DNA of 64,000 nucleotides from Actinomycetota bacterium (GTDB taxonomy: Bacteria; Actinomycetota; Thermoleophilia; Gaiellales; Gaiellaceae). The notes under the pieces were generated by a model, which saw nothing but the letters and a program-made list of their open reading frames with translations, was not told the origin of the DNA and searched no databases. Below, one piece after another: positions 35,293 to 44,019 of this stretch (positions within the stretch are counted from its first letter, which is position 1; each line of letters begins with the position of its first letter). The DNA is taken from the NCBI GenBank assembly GCA_003139545.1, contig PLJC01000038.1, positions 210,333 through 274,332 on the forward strand, in the 5' to 3' direction. The position numbers were made by a program, and so were the translations under genes.

Positions 35293-35365
35293 GCCGACGT
35301 AGCTCAGCTGGTAGAGCACTTCACTCGTAATGAAGGGGTCCGCGGTTCGAATCCGCGCGTCGGCT
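35293..35365 (+). tRNA. tRNA-Thr (anticodon CGT)
   Basis: 73 nt. The acceptor arms GCCGACG and CGTCGGC pair perfectly, with T as discriminator base. The D arm has GCTCAGCTGGTAGAGC, the anticodon stem is CTTCA/TGAAG with loop CTCGTAA (anticodon CGT, reading ACG), and the T arm is CGCGG-TTCGAAT-CCGCG. CCA is not encoded. It stands alone. Confidence 0.97.
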
Positions 35366-35421
35366 TCTCATCATCTTCCTACGCATCCTCCGCCGCCAAT
35401 AGGAGAGAATCGGGGCGGACA

Positions 35422-37023
35422 ATGCTCCGCCGGCGCCGCCTACTCCTTTTCAGCCTCGTGGCGCTCGCCGGCATCGTCCCCGCGGCGCCTGCGCTAGCGA
35501 AGACGGTCCCCGGATCTCCGCCCTTCCGCGTCGTCATCCTCGACCACATGGCCGGCTGGCAGCTGCGCCAGTTCGCGCGCCACGGCGCCGTCGGCCTGCT
35601 CGTGCCGGGGACGGGCCCGACGACGAACCGCCGACAGGCTCTCGCACAGCTCGTGCGCGGCGTCCGGGAGAACGCGTACCTCGGCGGTGTTCCGAGCGGG
35701 CCGCCGCTCGTGTCGGCGACCGCAGCGACCGGCACGCCGAGCCGTGCGCGCACGATCATCGTCACGCTGCCGCCCAAGAGCGGCACGCCGGTGCCGAACG
35801 ACAAGCGCTACTACGTCGTCGTCCTCGGCGGAGGGTTCCACGGCCTGCTCGTCTCGCAGACGACGCGCATCCCCGGTCTCGTCTCGATCGTCGACATCGC
35901 GCCGACCGCGCTCGGGCATCAACGTGGATCGCTGACGTCGACGCCCGCGCCGCACGCGATCGCGACGTTGAAGACCCTCAACGCGCAGATCCACGCGAAC
36001 AACCGGTTGAAGCTCCCCGCGCTCATCATCCTCGCGTGTCTCGCGCTGCTCCTCGCCGCCGTCCGGCCGCGTGCCGCGCTCACGCTCGTGCCGGCCGCGC
36101 TCCTGGCGAGCATCGGCCTCGGAGCGGCGGAGGTGACGAACGAGGTCACGATCCTCGCCGTGCTCATCGTCGCGAGCGTCGGAGGAGGACTGTGGCTTGC
36201 GCGCGTCTGCCGGACGGACGGGCGGCTGCTGCTGCTCTTCCTCGGCGTGATCCTGCTCCACCTCTATCTCTTCGCGGCGCGCCCGGAGTGGGTGGCGCTG
36301 ACGCCGCTCGGGCCGACGCAGAACTCGCGCTTCTGGGGGATCGGCAACCAACTCGAGACGCTGCTGCTTGCACCGCTGCTCGCCGGCGCGGCCATCGCCG
36401 CGCGCAAGTTCGGCGCGCTCGGCTTCGCGGCGTTCGGCGTCCTCGGTCTGTTCCTGATGACGGACAACCGCTTCGGATCGGACGGCGGCGGCGCGATCGT
36501 GCTCGGCGTCGCGCTCGCATTCCTCGGCGCGCGCATGCTGCGGCTCGGGACGCGCGGGTTCCTCATGCTGCTCGGCATTGCAGCGGCGATCGTGCTGAAG
36601 GTGGTGTCGTCGAACCTCAGCGCGGCGGGGCCGGACCACTTCCGCAGCGCATTCGGTCGCGGCTTCTCCGGCCTGTGGGCCGTGATCGAGAACCGCGTGC
36701 CGCTGTCGTACCTGCCGGCGCTGCACAACTGGCCGTTGGTGATGCCGCTCGCGCTCTGGTTCCTCATCACGTTTGCCGTCGGGCTCTATGTCGCGCGCCA
36801 TCGCCCGACGCGCGACTTCGTCCTCACGCTCGGCCTCGCAATCGTCGCGTCGCTGCTCGTCAACGACTCGGCCATGTACGAGCTCACCGGCGGCGTCGCC
36901 GTGCTCGCCTCGCTTGTCCGGTTCGTACCCGCACCTGCGGTGCCGGTCACCGTGCTCTCGCTCGTGCGAGCTGCGCTGCCGCGCGTACCTGCGCCGGCGG
37001 CAGTCGAAGTCGCGGACGACTAG
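35422..37023 (+). CDS. Multi-pass membrane protein with N-terminal exported domain, unknown function
   Basis: 533 aa. A signal peptide (LLLFSLVALAGIVPAAPALA) leads into an exported domain of about 170 residues that has an alpha/beta look of the alkaline-phosphatase-like type (FRVVILDHMAGWQLRQFARH, RYYVVVLGGGFHGLLVS, LVSIVDIAPTALGHQRG). Then come about ten membrane helices. Conserved-looking loop motifs are PLGPTQNSRFWGIGNQLETL and DNRFGSDGGGAIVLG. I cannot assign an activity; polar residues between helices suggest an enzyme or transporter of the envelope. The 3' end overlaps the convergent zinc-ribbon gene by 4 bp. Confidence 0.8.
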   Translation: MLRRRRLLLFSLVALAGIVPAAPALAKTVPGSPPFRVVILDHMAGWQLRQFARHGAVGLLVPGTGPTTNRRQALAQLVRGVRENAYLGGVPSGPPLVSATAATGTPSRARTIIVTLPPKSGTPVPNDKRYYVVVLGGGFHGLLVSQTTRIPGLVSIVDIAPTALGHQRGSLTSTPAPHAIATLKTLNAQIHANNRLKLPALIILACLALLLAAVRPRAALTLVPAALLASIGLGAAEVTNEVTILAVLIVASVGGGLWLARVCRTDGRLLLLFLGVILLHLYLFAARPEWVALTPLGPTQNSRFWGIGNQLETLLLAPLLAGAAIAARKFGALGFAAFGVLGLFLMTDNRFGSDGGGAIVLGVALAFLGARMLRLGTRGFLMLLGIAAAIVLKVVSSNLSAAGPDHFRSAFGRGFSGLWAVIENRVPLSYLPALHNWPLVMPLALWFLITFAVGLYVARHRPTRDFVLTLGLAIVASLLVNDSAMYELTGGVAVLASLVRFVPAPAVPVTVLSLVRAALPRVPAPAAVEVADD

Positions 37024-37568
37024 GACGACAGGCGCTGTGCGGGCCGGTGCGCGAGGTTGCCGTTGACGGCGACCTCGGCGGTCAGGGCCGCGTCGAGATC
37101 GGCGACGTGTGGCGTGAGCGGCGTCGCGCAGTACGGGCACGCCTGCCAGAGCGGGTCGAGCGCCGAGTCGCAGGACGGGCACTGCTCACGGAGCCGCGTC
37201 GTGCAGACCGGGCACACGAGGTAGTCCGTCTCCACTTCGGTCAGGCACACCGGGCAGTGCGGCGCCCCGTGGAGCAGATGGCCGCGGAGCGCCCGGAGCT
37301 CCACCTCGCGGGCATGCGTGTCCGCGAGCGTCTCGAGCGGGCGGAACAGGAGGTAGACGAGCGGGCCGATGTAGGGGAGCCCGAAGCCGAGCGCGGTGGC
37401 CAAGCCCACGAGCCACCCGTCGTCGATGCGCCGGCGCGCGTCGCGGTAGACACGGAAGCCGAGGCCGAGCCAGAGCACGACCGCAAAGAGGATGAGCACG
37501 TTCCCGACGACCGAGACGGCGCTCGAGTGCAGTGCGCTGTGAATCGACCCGAACGCTGACCCCGTCAT
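37020..37568 (-). CDS. Membrane protein with double zinc ribbon
   Basis: 182 aa from ATG 37568. An N-terminal membrane helix (VVGNVLILFAVVLWLGLGF), a second hydrophobic stretch (LGFGLPYIGPLVYLLF), then a C-terminal pair of zinc ribbons with CPVC-VCPVC and CPSC-CPYC knuckles (PHCPVCLTEVETDYLVCPVC and EQCPSCDSALDPLWQACPYC). The ribbons face the cytoplasm if the usual positive-inside rule holds. Such DZR membrane proteins are common in Actinobacteria; the partner is unknown. Confidence 0.85.
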   Translation of the reverse strand: MTGSAFGSIHSALHSSAVSVVGNVLILFAVVLWLGLGFRVYRDARRRIDDGWLVGLATALGFGLPYIGPLVYLLFRPLETLADTHAREVELRALRGHLLHGAPHCPVCLTEVETDYLVCPVCTTRLREQCPSCDSALDPLWQACPYCATPLTPHVADLDAALTAEVAVNGNLAHRPAQRLSS

Positions 37569-37607
37569 GCATCTGGTTCGTTGCCCACAACGCGCCGGGA
37601 GAAACCC

Positions 37608-38081
37608 ATGGAGACTATGGCCATGGAGGCAACGCTGCGCGCGATCCATGTCCTCGCCGCCGCCATCTGGGTGGGCGGGACGGTCGCGCTCGTCTTCGTC
37701 GCCGTGCCGCCGGTGCAACGGCTGGAGGGAGACGACCGCGCGCGGCTGCTGCGCGAGTTCGGACGTCGGTGGCGCCCGATCGGCTGGAGCGCGCTCGGGG
37801 TCGCCGTCCTCACTGGTCTCGGCCTCGCGGCCTACGACCACGCTTTCGACACGGCACCGTCCTCGTTCGACTGGGTGCTCGCGGTGAAGGGCGCGCTCGT
37901 CGGGCTCCTCGTCGCCGGCGCGTACCTGCACGACTACGTCCTCGGGCCCGGGCTCGCGCGGCAGATCCGGGAAGGACGGCCGCAGTCGATCCGGCCGCTG
38001 CTGACGGCGATCGGACGCGGGAACTTGCTCGTCACGCTGGCGCTGCCGGTGCTCGGCGTCGTCCTCTCCGAGCTCGCCTAG
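37608..38081 (+). CDS. CopD-like four-helix membrane protein
   Basis: 157 aa from ATG 37608, after a GGGAGAAA site. Four membrane helices: AIHVLAAAIWVGGTVALVFV, WSALGVAVLTGLGLAAY, WVLAVKGALVGLLVAGAYL and LLVTLALPVLGVVLSELA. The AIHVLAAAIWVGG motif with its His is typical of the CopD/copper-resistance D fold, also seen in related haem-containing families. It could take part in copper or haem handling. It is divergent from the zinc-ribbon gene and followed by the PBP gene. Confidence 0.75.
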   Translation: METMAMEATLRAIHVLAAAIWVGGTVALVFVAVPPVQRLEGDDRARLLREFGRRWRPIGWSALGVAVLTGLGLAAYDHAFDTAPSSFDWVLAVKGALVGLLVAGAYLHDYVLGPGLARQIREGRPQSIRPLLTAIGRGNLLVTLALPVLGVVLSELA

Positions 38082-38127
38082 ACCCCGCTTCCGTTTCACG
38101 CGCGCGTGGGCGCGAAAGAACCCGGCA

Positions 38128-40167
38128 GTGCGGGATCGCAATCGTGCCGACCTCGAGCTCACTGCGCTCCTGCTCGCGCGCCGGTCGCGGTTGCGCCGCG
38201 TTCGTGCCAGGCGCAAGGCCGGCGTCGCCGCTGTCGCCGCTGTCGTATTGCTCACGGTCGTGCTCGCCGGCGCCGCTGCGAGCGGACGCGCCGTCCTGCT
38301 CGACTCCTGCACGCTGAATGCACTCGCGCCCGTAGGGCTCGGCCAGAACTCGTTCGTGTACGCGGACAACGGGTCGCTGCTCGGCGTCATCCCGTCGACC
38401 GTGAACCGGCAGCCGCTCCGCCTCGACCAGATCTCGCCGTACCTGCGCACCGCGACGGTCGCGATCGAGGATCGCCGCTTCTGGCAGCACGGCGCGCTCG
38501 ACTACCAGGGCATCGTGCGCGCGCTCTACTCGGACGTGACCGCGGGCAGGATCGTCCAGGGCGGGTCGACGATCACGCAAGAGCTCGTTCGCAACCTGTA
38601 CATCGGGAACGCGAGCCGTACGTTCTCGCGCAAGGTCAAGGAAGCGTGCCTCGCGATCAAGCTCGCGCAGGTGTGGACGAAGCCGCGGATCCTGAACGCG
38701 TACCTCAATGAGGTGTTCTACGGCCGGGCGGCACATGGCGCGCAGGCGGCGGCCGAGACGTTCTTCTCGACGCGGGCGCAGGACCTCTCGCTCGCGCAGT
38801 CGGCGCTGATCGCCGGGCTGCCGCAGGCGCCCACGGTCTACGACCCGCTCGTGCATCCGGCGATGGCGATGCAGCGCCGCGACGAGGTGCTGCGCGCGAT
38901 GCTCGCCAATCGGGCGATCACCACGGACGAGTACACACGCGCCGTCGCCGCGCCGCTCGGGTTGAAGCCGGGCAACCTGTACACGCGTCAGCAGCACGAG
39001 AACTTCTTCGGGTGGGCGGAGCAGCAGCTCGTGGCGAAGTACGGCGCGGGCCGTGTGGCTGCCGGCGGGCTCCGCGTCCGGACGACGCTCGACCCGAGCA
39101 TGCAGGAGAGCGCCCTCTCGGCGGTGCGCGGCGTGCTGCGGCACCCGTCCGATCCTGCCGCGGCGCTCGTCGCCATCGATCCGCGGACCGGCGCCGTGCG
39201 CGCAATGGTCGGGTACTTGCCCGACGGCACGAAGCTGAAGTTCAACCTCGCAACGCAGAGCACGCGCACGGCGGGCAGCTCGTTCAAGCCGTTCGTGCTC
39301 GCGACCGCGATCCAGCAAGGCATCTCGCTGTACTCGAGCTTCTCGGGGCCGCCGTCGCTCGTCATTCCCCAGCACAGCTGCGACGGACCGCAGGGACCGT
39401 GGGACGTACACAACTACGCCGACGAGAGCGCGGGTTACATGAACCTCCTCAGCGCGACGGCGAACTCGGTGAACACGATCTTCGCACAGCTCGTCGCGAA
39501 GATCGGGCCGTCGAACGTCGTCCCGGTTGCGCACCGCATGGGGATCACGACGAACCTGCAGCCGGTGTGCTCGATCACGCTCGGCACGCAGCCGGTGAAT
39601 CCCCTCGAGATGACGGACGGGTACGCGACGCTCGCGGCGCACGGGGTCCACCACGCGCCGCAGGCGTTCGAGCTCGTTCGCGCCCCGAACAGCAGCGTGC
39701 TCGGCCAGCTGACCACTCGCGGCGATCAGGCGATCTCGAGCAGCGTCGCCGACCAGGTCACGTACGCGCTCGAGGGCGTCATCCAGCACGGCACCGGCAC
39801 CGCGGCGTACTTCGGCCGTCCCGCCGCCGGCAAGACCGGCACCGCGGAGAACTTCCAGGACGCATGGTTCTGCGGCTACGTGCCGCAGCTCGCGGCGTGC
39901 GTGTGGGTCGGATATCCGAAGGCGGAGATCCCGCTCACCGACATCGAGGGTGTCGGCGGCGTGGCCGGAGGCACGCTCCCCGCCGAGATCTGGCACGACT
40001 TCATGTCAGCCGCGACGGCAGGCATGCCGGCGCTCGGGTTCCCGACGCCGCAGATCACCGGGACGACCACGTACGGTACGAACTACTCCGTGCCGACGGC
40101 GCCGACGCAGACCATGATCAACGTCCCGCCGGGGCCTGTGCTGCCGCCGCCACCGGGTGGGCATTAG
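38128..40167 (+). CDS. Bifunctional penicillin-binding protein (class A PBP)
   Basis: 679 aa from GTG 38128. A cytoplasmic basic N-terminus and one membrane helix (about 32-53) are followed by a GT51 glycosyltransferase domain, with catalytic Glu114 in IEDRRFWQHG, then QGGSTITQELVRN and NEVFYGRAAHGAQAAAE. The transpeptidase domain has SxxK at Ser384-Lys387 (GSSFKPF), SxN in ANSVNTIFAQ and KTG in AGKTGTAENFQDAWFCGY. It polymerises glycan strands from lipid II and cross-links them outside the membrane. The end is Thr/Pro-rich. Its stop overlaps the PLD gene by 11 nt. Confidence 0.96.
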   Translation: MRDRNRADLELTALLLARRSRLRRVRARRKAGVAAVAAVVLLTVVLAGAAASGRAVLLDSCTLNALAPVGLGQNSFVYADNGSLLGVIPSTVNRQPLRLDQISPYLRTATVAIEDRRFWQHGALDYQGIVRALYSDVTAGRIVQGGSTITQELVRNLYIGNASRTFSRKVKEACLAIKLAQVWTKPRILNAYLNEVFYGRAAHGAQAAAETFFSTRAQDLSLAQSALIAGLPQAPTVYDPLVHPAMAMQRRDEVLRAMLANRAITTDEYTRAVAAPLGLKPGNLYTRQQHENFFGWAEQQLVAKYGAGRVAAGGLRVRTTLDPSMQESALSAVRGVLRHPSDPAAALVAIDPRTGAVRAMVGYLPDGTKLKFNLATQSTRTAGSSFKPFVLATAIQQGISLYSSFSGPPSLVIPQHSCDGPQGPWDVHNYADESAGYMNLLSATANSVNTIFAQLVAKIGPSNVVPVAHRMGITTNLQPVCSITLGTQPVNPLEMTDGYATLAAHGVHHAPQAFELVRAPNSSVLGQLTTRGDQAISSSVADQVTYALEGVIQHGTGTAAYFGRPAAGKTGTAENFQDAWFCGYVPQLAACVWVGYPKAEIPLTDIEGVGGVAGGTLPAEIWHDFMSAATAGMPALGFPTPQITGTTTYGTNYSVPTAPTQTMINVPPGPVLPPPPGGH

Positions 40168-41575
40168 CAGGTTCGACGACGCGCTCGGTAACGGGATCGA
40201 GCGTGCCGTCCGCTCGCATCACCGGCGCCGCCTCTCCCGCATCGGCCACGAGCGCGCATTCACGCCGCCCGTGGGTGGGTGGGCGGACGCCGGCACGTTC
40301 TCTCCGCGCCCCGGCAACCGGCTCGAGCTGCTCGTCGACGGCGCGGAGGCGCTGCCGCGGATGGTCGCCGACGTGGAGGCGGCGCACTCGCATGTCCATC
40401 TCGCCGGCTGGTTCTTCACGCCGGGCTTCCGGATGGGCGACGACGGGCCGACGCTCGCCGCGCTCCTCGGCGAGACAGCGGAGCGGATCCCCGTCCGCGT
40501 ACTCGCGTGGGCCGGTGCGCCGCTGCCGCTGTTCCATCCCGACCGCCGCGAGGTCCGGAAGATGCGCGACGTGCTCGCGAGCGGAACGCGCATCGAGGTC
40601 GAGCTGGACGCGAAAGAGCGGCCGATGCACTGCCACCACGAGAAGCTCGTCATCGTCGACGACCGCATCGCGTACGTCGGCGGCATCGACCTGACGACGT
40701 TCGGCGGCGACAGGCTCGACGCCAGCGACCATCCGGCGCGCGGCGGCATCGGCTGGCACGACGCATGTTTTCGTCTCGAGGGGCCGGTGGTCGCCGACGT
40801 CGCCGACCATTTCCGCCTGCGCTGGGCGGGGAAGCTCGAGCGCGCGCAGCCGATCGAGCCGGTGGGGAGCGTCGACGTGCAGCTCGTGCGCACCGTCCCT
40901 GAGCGGATCTACACCGGACTCGAGCGCGGCGAGTTCACCATCCTCGAGAGCTATCTCCGGGCGCTGCGCAGCGCCGAGCGGCTCGTCTATCTCGAGAGCC
41001 AGTTCCTCTGGTCGAGCGAGGCGGTCTCCGTGCTCGCTGCGAAGCTCCGCGACCCTCCGTGCGACGACTTCCGCGTCGTCGTGCTCCTCCCCGCGCGTCC
41101 GAACAACGGCGGGGACGACACGCGCGGCCAGATTGGTGTGCTGCTCGACGCAGACGCGGGGAGGCGGCGGTTCCTCGCGTGCACGCTCCACCAGCCCGGC
41201 CGCGGCGGCGGCATCGTCTACGTCCACGCGAAGATCGGCATCGTCGACGACCGCTGGCTCACGATCGGCTCCGCGAACCTGAACGAGCATTCGTTCTTCA
41301 ACGACACCGAGGTGAACGTCGTCCTCCATGACGAAGCGACCGTGCGTACAGCGCGGCTGAAGCTCTGGGCCGAGCATCTCGAATGTTCGGTCGACGATGT
41401 GTCCGGCGATCCGACCACGCTCGTCGACGAGGTCTGGCGCCCGCGTGCCGAAGAAGAGTTGGAGCGGCGGCGCCGCGACGGGTACGTCCAGCACCGGCTG
41501 ACGTTGCTCCCGCACGTGTCCCGCCGCGCACAGGCGCTGTGGGGACCGGTCAGCGGTTTGCTCGTCGACGGCTAG
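40157..41575 (+). CDS. Phospholipase D / cardiolipin synthase-like protein
   Basis: 472 aa from GTG 40157. Two HKD motifs are intact: CHHEKLVIVDDRIAYVGGID in the first half and YVHAKIGIVDDRWLTIGSAN, followed by LNEHSFFNDTEVN, in the second. There are no N-terminal membrane helices of the kind seen in classical cardiolipin synthases, so a soluble or peripheral phosphatidyl-transferring or hydrolysing enzyme is likely. Overlap with the PBP gene suggests an envelope operon. Its end overlaps the convergent M29 peptidase by 4 bp. Confidence 0.92.
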   Translation: MGISRFDDALGNGIERAVRSHHRRRLSRIGHERAFTPPVGGWADAGTFSPRPGNRLELLVDGAEALPRMVADVEAAHSHVHLAGWFFTPGFRMGDDGPTLAALLGETAERIPVRVLAWAGAPLPLFHPDRREVRKMRDVLASGTRIEVELDAKERPMHCHHEKLVIVDDRIAYVGGIDLTTFGGDRLDASDHPARGGIGWHDACFRLEGPVVADVADHFRLRWAGKLERAQPIEPVGSVDVQLVRTVPERIYTGLERGEFTILESYLRALRSAERLVYLESQFLWSSEAVSVLAAKLRDPPCDDFRVVVLLPARPNNGGDDTRGQIGVLLDADAGRRRFLACTLHQPGRGGGIVYVHAKIGIVDDRWLTIGSANLNEHSFFNDTEVNVVLHDEATVRTARLKLWAEHLECSVDDVSGDPTTLVDEVWRPRAEEELERRRRDGYVQHRLTLLPHVSRRAQALWGPVSGLLVDG

Positions 41576-42810
41576 ATCTGCCAGAGGCCGTCTTTGATGA
41601 CGGCGATTTTCTTGCCCTTGGCCGTATAGCCCGTGACCTCGAAGTCGGGGCTGCCGATCATGACGTCGAGATGGACAGGCGACTCGTTCAGGGCGCGAGC
41701 AGGCTTCACCGAGCGCGTGCCGCCGAAGCCGGAGCCGAATGCGATGTGCGCCGTCGCGTTCTCGTCCAGCAGCGTGTCGAAGTACGTCCGGCCGCTCTGC
41801 CCGATCCGCGACGTCGCATCGACGAGCGCGACCTCGCCGAGCCGGCGACCGTTCTTCTTCGGGTCGCTGTCGATGTAGCCGGCAACGAAATCGCGATCGC
41901 CCTTGTTCGCGGCTTCGAGCCGGACGAGCCTGCCGCCGCGGAACTCCCCGCGCAGGCCTTCGATCAGCCGTCCTTGAAACGAGAGCGGGAACGTGCACGT
42001 GAACTTCCCTTCCGTCGCCGTCGCGTCGGGGCTCGTGAACGTCTCCTCGGTCGGCATGTTCGCCGCAATGGTCGCGCCCACGTGCGTCTTCTCGAGACCG
42101 CCGAGCCACTGCGTGCCGGGGACGAGGCGCAGGTCGAGTGCGGTGCCCGGGCCGCGCAGCTCCACACGCGTGAGTGCGAGCCGCGTCAGCTTCTCCGAGC
42201 GGCGCACGATGCCGCGGCAATGGTTGATCCATCCGGTCGAGCCGGGCCCGTCCGCGTCGGTGAGCCGGCAGAAGTGCAGCAGGTCCTGCGCGAGCTTCCG
42301 TTTCGCCTTCAGGACCGACAGCCGGGGATACACCTGGGCCGCCCAGTGATCGGTCGGCCAGCCGGCGATCGTCCAGCGCACACGCATGGCGAGGCTCGCG
42401 CGGCGGAACGCCTTCGTCTGCGCGCCCGCGCGCGCGTACTCGGTCATGATCCGTTTCTGCGGGATGCCGTCGAGGAAGCCGGGGTCGCTCTCGCCGCTGA
42501 TGTAGATCTCCGCCGCGTCCGGCTTCATCAACTCGCGCAGCCGCTGCTTGTGCCAGGGCGTGAGAACGCCGAGAGCGTCGGGGCGGCCGTGGACGAGCCG
42601 CGCGCGCATGACGAGCGGATCCGAGTAGATGGCCTCGACCGCGTGCGCGCCGCCGCGATAGGCGGACGCCGCGACGGCCACCATCAGCTCACGGTGCGCA
42701 GGTGCGCCGCGGACGACGATCGTGTCGCCGCGCTTGAGCGCGATGGACTTCGTGATCGCGTCCGCGTATCGCTCGAGCACTGCGGGCTCGAGAATCTCCC
42801 CGTCGTCCAC
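41572..42810 (-). CDS. M29-family (thermophilic-type) aminopeptidase
   Basis: 412 aa from GTG 42810. The metal-binding and catalytic region of M29 peptidases is present: IAANMPTEETFTSPD, YFDTLLDENATAHIAFGSGF, and ESPVHLDVMIGSPDFEVTG with His and Asp ligands. The N-terminal half (LKRGDTIVVRGAPAHRELMV, YSDPLVMRAR) also matches the family. It removes N-terminal residues from peptides in the cytoplasm with dinuclear metal. The start lies 8 nt from a TAGCGT -10 box inside the end of the STAS gene, so it has its own promoter. Confidence 0.92.
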   Translation of the reverse strand: MDDGEILEPAVLERYADAITKSIALKRGDTIVVRGAPAHRELMVAVAASAYRGGAHAVEAIYSDPLVMRARLVHGRPDALGVLTPWHKQRLRELMKPDAAEIYISGESDPGFLDGIPQKRIMTEYARAGAQTKAFRRASLAMRVRWTIAGWPTDHWAAQVYPRLSVLKAKRKLAQDLLHFCRLTDADGPGSTGWINHCRGIVRRSEKLTRLALTRVELRGPGTALDLRLVPGTQWLGGLEKTHVGATIAANMPTEETFTSPDATATEGKFTCTFPLSFQGRLIEGLRGEFRGGRLVRLEAANKGDRDFVAGYIDSDPKKNGRRLGEVALVDATSRIGQSGRTYFDTLLDENATAHIAFGSGFGGTRSVKPARALNESPVHLDVMIGSPDFEVTGYTAKGKKIAVIKDGLWQI

Positions 42811-42813
42811 GGG

Positions 42814-43188
42814 TCAGGACGCTAACGCTTCTTCGACCGTCGTGCTGATGTTGAAGTGCCGGTCGAGCCCGGAGACCTCGAGCGCGCGCCGCGTCTCGGC
42901 GCCGGGCGCTGCGAGCACGAACGCCTGCTTGTCCGTCATCCGGCTGCGGGCCTCGACGAGCACGCCGAGCGCGGTCGAGTCGATGAACTGCACCTCGCCG
43001 AGGTCGACGACGAGCCGCGGCGGATTCTCGTCCGAGCAGCCGACCAAGGCCTCGCGCACCTGGTGCGCGTTGTAGAGGTCGAGCTCCCCGGTCAGGCGCA
43101 CGACGACGTTGCCCTCGCGCCGGTCGCCGCCGGCGACGGGATCGACCCGGCCCCCCGGACTGCCCTCCACGACAGCGGATTCAACCAC
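42814..43188 (-). CDS. STAS-domain anti-sigma factor antagonist
   Basis: 124 aa from GTG 43188; GTG 43170 is an alternative. The STAS fold is clear: NVVVRLTGELDLYNAHQVRE, PRLVVDLGEVQFIDSTALGV (Ser of the phosphorylatable DS motif) and LVEARSRMTDKQAFVLAAPG. Such SpoIIAA/RsbV-like proteins bind anti-sigma kinases and are switched by serine phosphorylation. No partner kinase lies in the window. It is divergent from the hopanoid operon with a 24-bp gap, so the two share a regulatory region. Confidence 0.9.
   Translation of the reverse strand: MVESAVVEGSPGGRVDPVAGGDRREGNVVVRLTGELDLYNAHQVREALVGCSDENPPRLVVDLGEVQFIDSTALGVLVEARSRMTDKQAFVLAAPGAETRRALEVSGLDRHFNISTTVEEALAS
42819..42824 (-). promoter_or_regulatory. 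-10 box of the M29 aminopeptidase gene
   Basis: TAGCGT on the minus strand, 8 nt before the GTG at 42810 and embedded in the last codons of the upstream STAS gene. The arrangement is leaderless and the hexamer is the same as at the AKR, VOC and Wzy-like genes. Confidence 0.5.
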
Positions 43189-43200
43189 CAACAGTGCTCG

Positions 43201-43206
43201 TATGCT
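43201..43206 (+). promoter_or_regulatory. -10 box of the hopanoid operon
   Basis: TATGCT, 6 nt before the hpnC ATG at 43213, without a ribosome site: a leaderless first gene. No convincing -35 was found. The gap to the divergent STAS gene is only 24 bp. Confidence 0.5.
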
Positions 43207-43212
43207 TGGTCC

Positions 43213-44019
43213 ATGGAAGTCGCCGAGGTCGCGGCCCGCGCGGCGGGCGAGAACTTCCCCGTCGGCTCGATCCTCTTCCCGCGCCGGCTGCGCCCGCACG
43301 TGCGCGCGCTCTACTGCTACGCGCGGCTCGTCGACGAGCTCGGCGACGCGTACGACGGAGACCGGCTGGCCGCCCTCGACGAGCTCGCGGGAGAGGTCGA
43401 GCTCCTCTTCACCGGCCGCCCCACGTGGCCGGTGCTGCGCAACGTGCAGCCGACCGTGCGCGAGTTCGACCTGCCGCGGGAGCCGTTCGACCGCCTGATC
43501 GACGCGAACCGGATGGACCAGACCGTGTCCGAGTACGAGAGCTGGGACGACCTGAAGTGGTACTGCGTGCACTCGGCCGACCCGTGCGGCCGCCTCGTCC
43601 TCGGCGTGCTGCGGCGGCTCGACGATCCCGAGCTGGTGGCCGCGAGCGACTCGGTCTGCACTGGGCTGCAGCTCGTCAACTTCCTCCAGGACGTGCCGCG
43701 CGACCTCGAGCTCGGCCGCATCTACCTGCCGGCCGAGGACCGGCGCAGCTTCGGCGATCCGCCGCTCGACCGCGCGAACGGCGCGTTGACAGCGCTGCTT
43801 CGCTTCGAGGCGGAGCGCGCGGCGGGTCTGCTGGCGGCGGCGGACGTTCTCCGCGAGGGCATCGGCGGCCGCCTCGGCCGCGCGGTCGCGCTCTTCGGGC
43901 GCGGCGGCCTCGCGGCGCTCGACTCGCTCGAAGCCGCCGGCTGGGATCTCTTCACGCAGCGGCCGCGGCCGTCGCGGGCCCGGCTGGCGCGGGAGGCAGC
44001 GCTCACCCTCGTTCGATGA
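43213..44019 (+). CDS. hpnC: Hydroxysqualene synthase HpnC
   Basis: 268 aa, first gene of the hopanoid operon. HpnC converts presqualene diphosphate to hydroxysqualene. Trans-isoprenyl-diphosphate-synthase fold with the first Asp-rich motif ALYCYARLVDELGDAYDG and the second NFLQDVPRDLELGRIYLP. ENFPVGSILFPRRLRPHVRA at the N-terminus is typical for HpnC. It overlaps hpnD as ATGA. Assignment as HpnC rather than HpnD rests on gene order and the NFLQDVxxD form of the second motif. Confidence 0.93.
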   Translation: MEVAEVAARAAGENFPVGSILFPRRLRPHVRALYCYARLVDELGDAYDGDRLAALDELAGEVELLFTGRPTWPVLRNVQPTVREFDLPREPFDRLIDANRMDQTVSEYESWDDLKWYCVHSADPCGRLVLGVLRRLDDPELVAASDSVCTGLQLVNFLQDVPRDLELGRIYLPAEDRRSFGDPPLDRANGALTALLRFEAERAAGLLAAADVLREGIGGRLGRAVALFGRGGLAALDSLEAAGWDLFTQRPRPSRARLAREAALTLVR

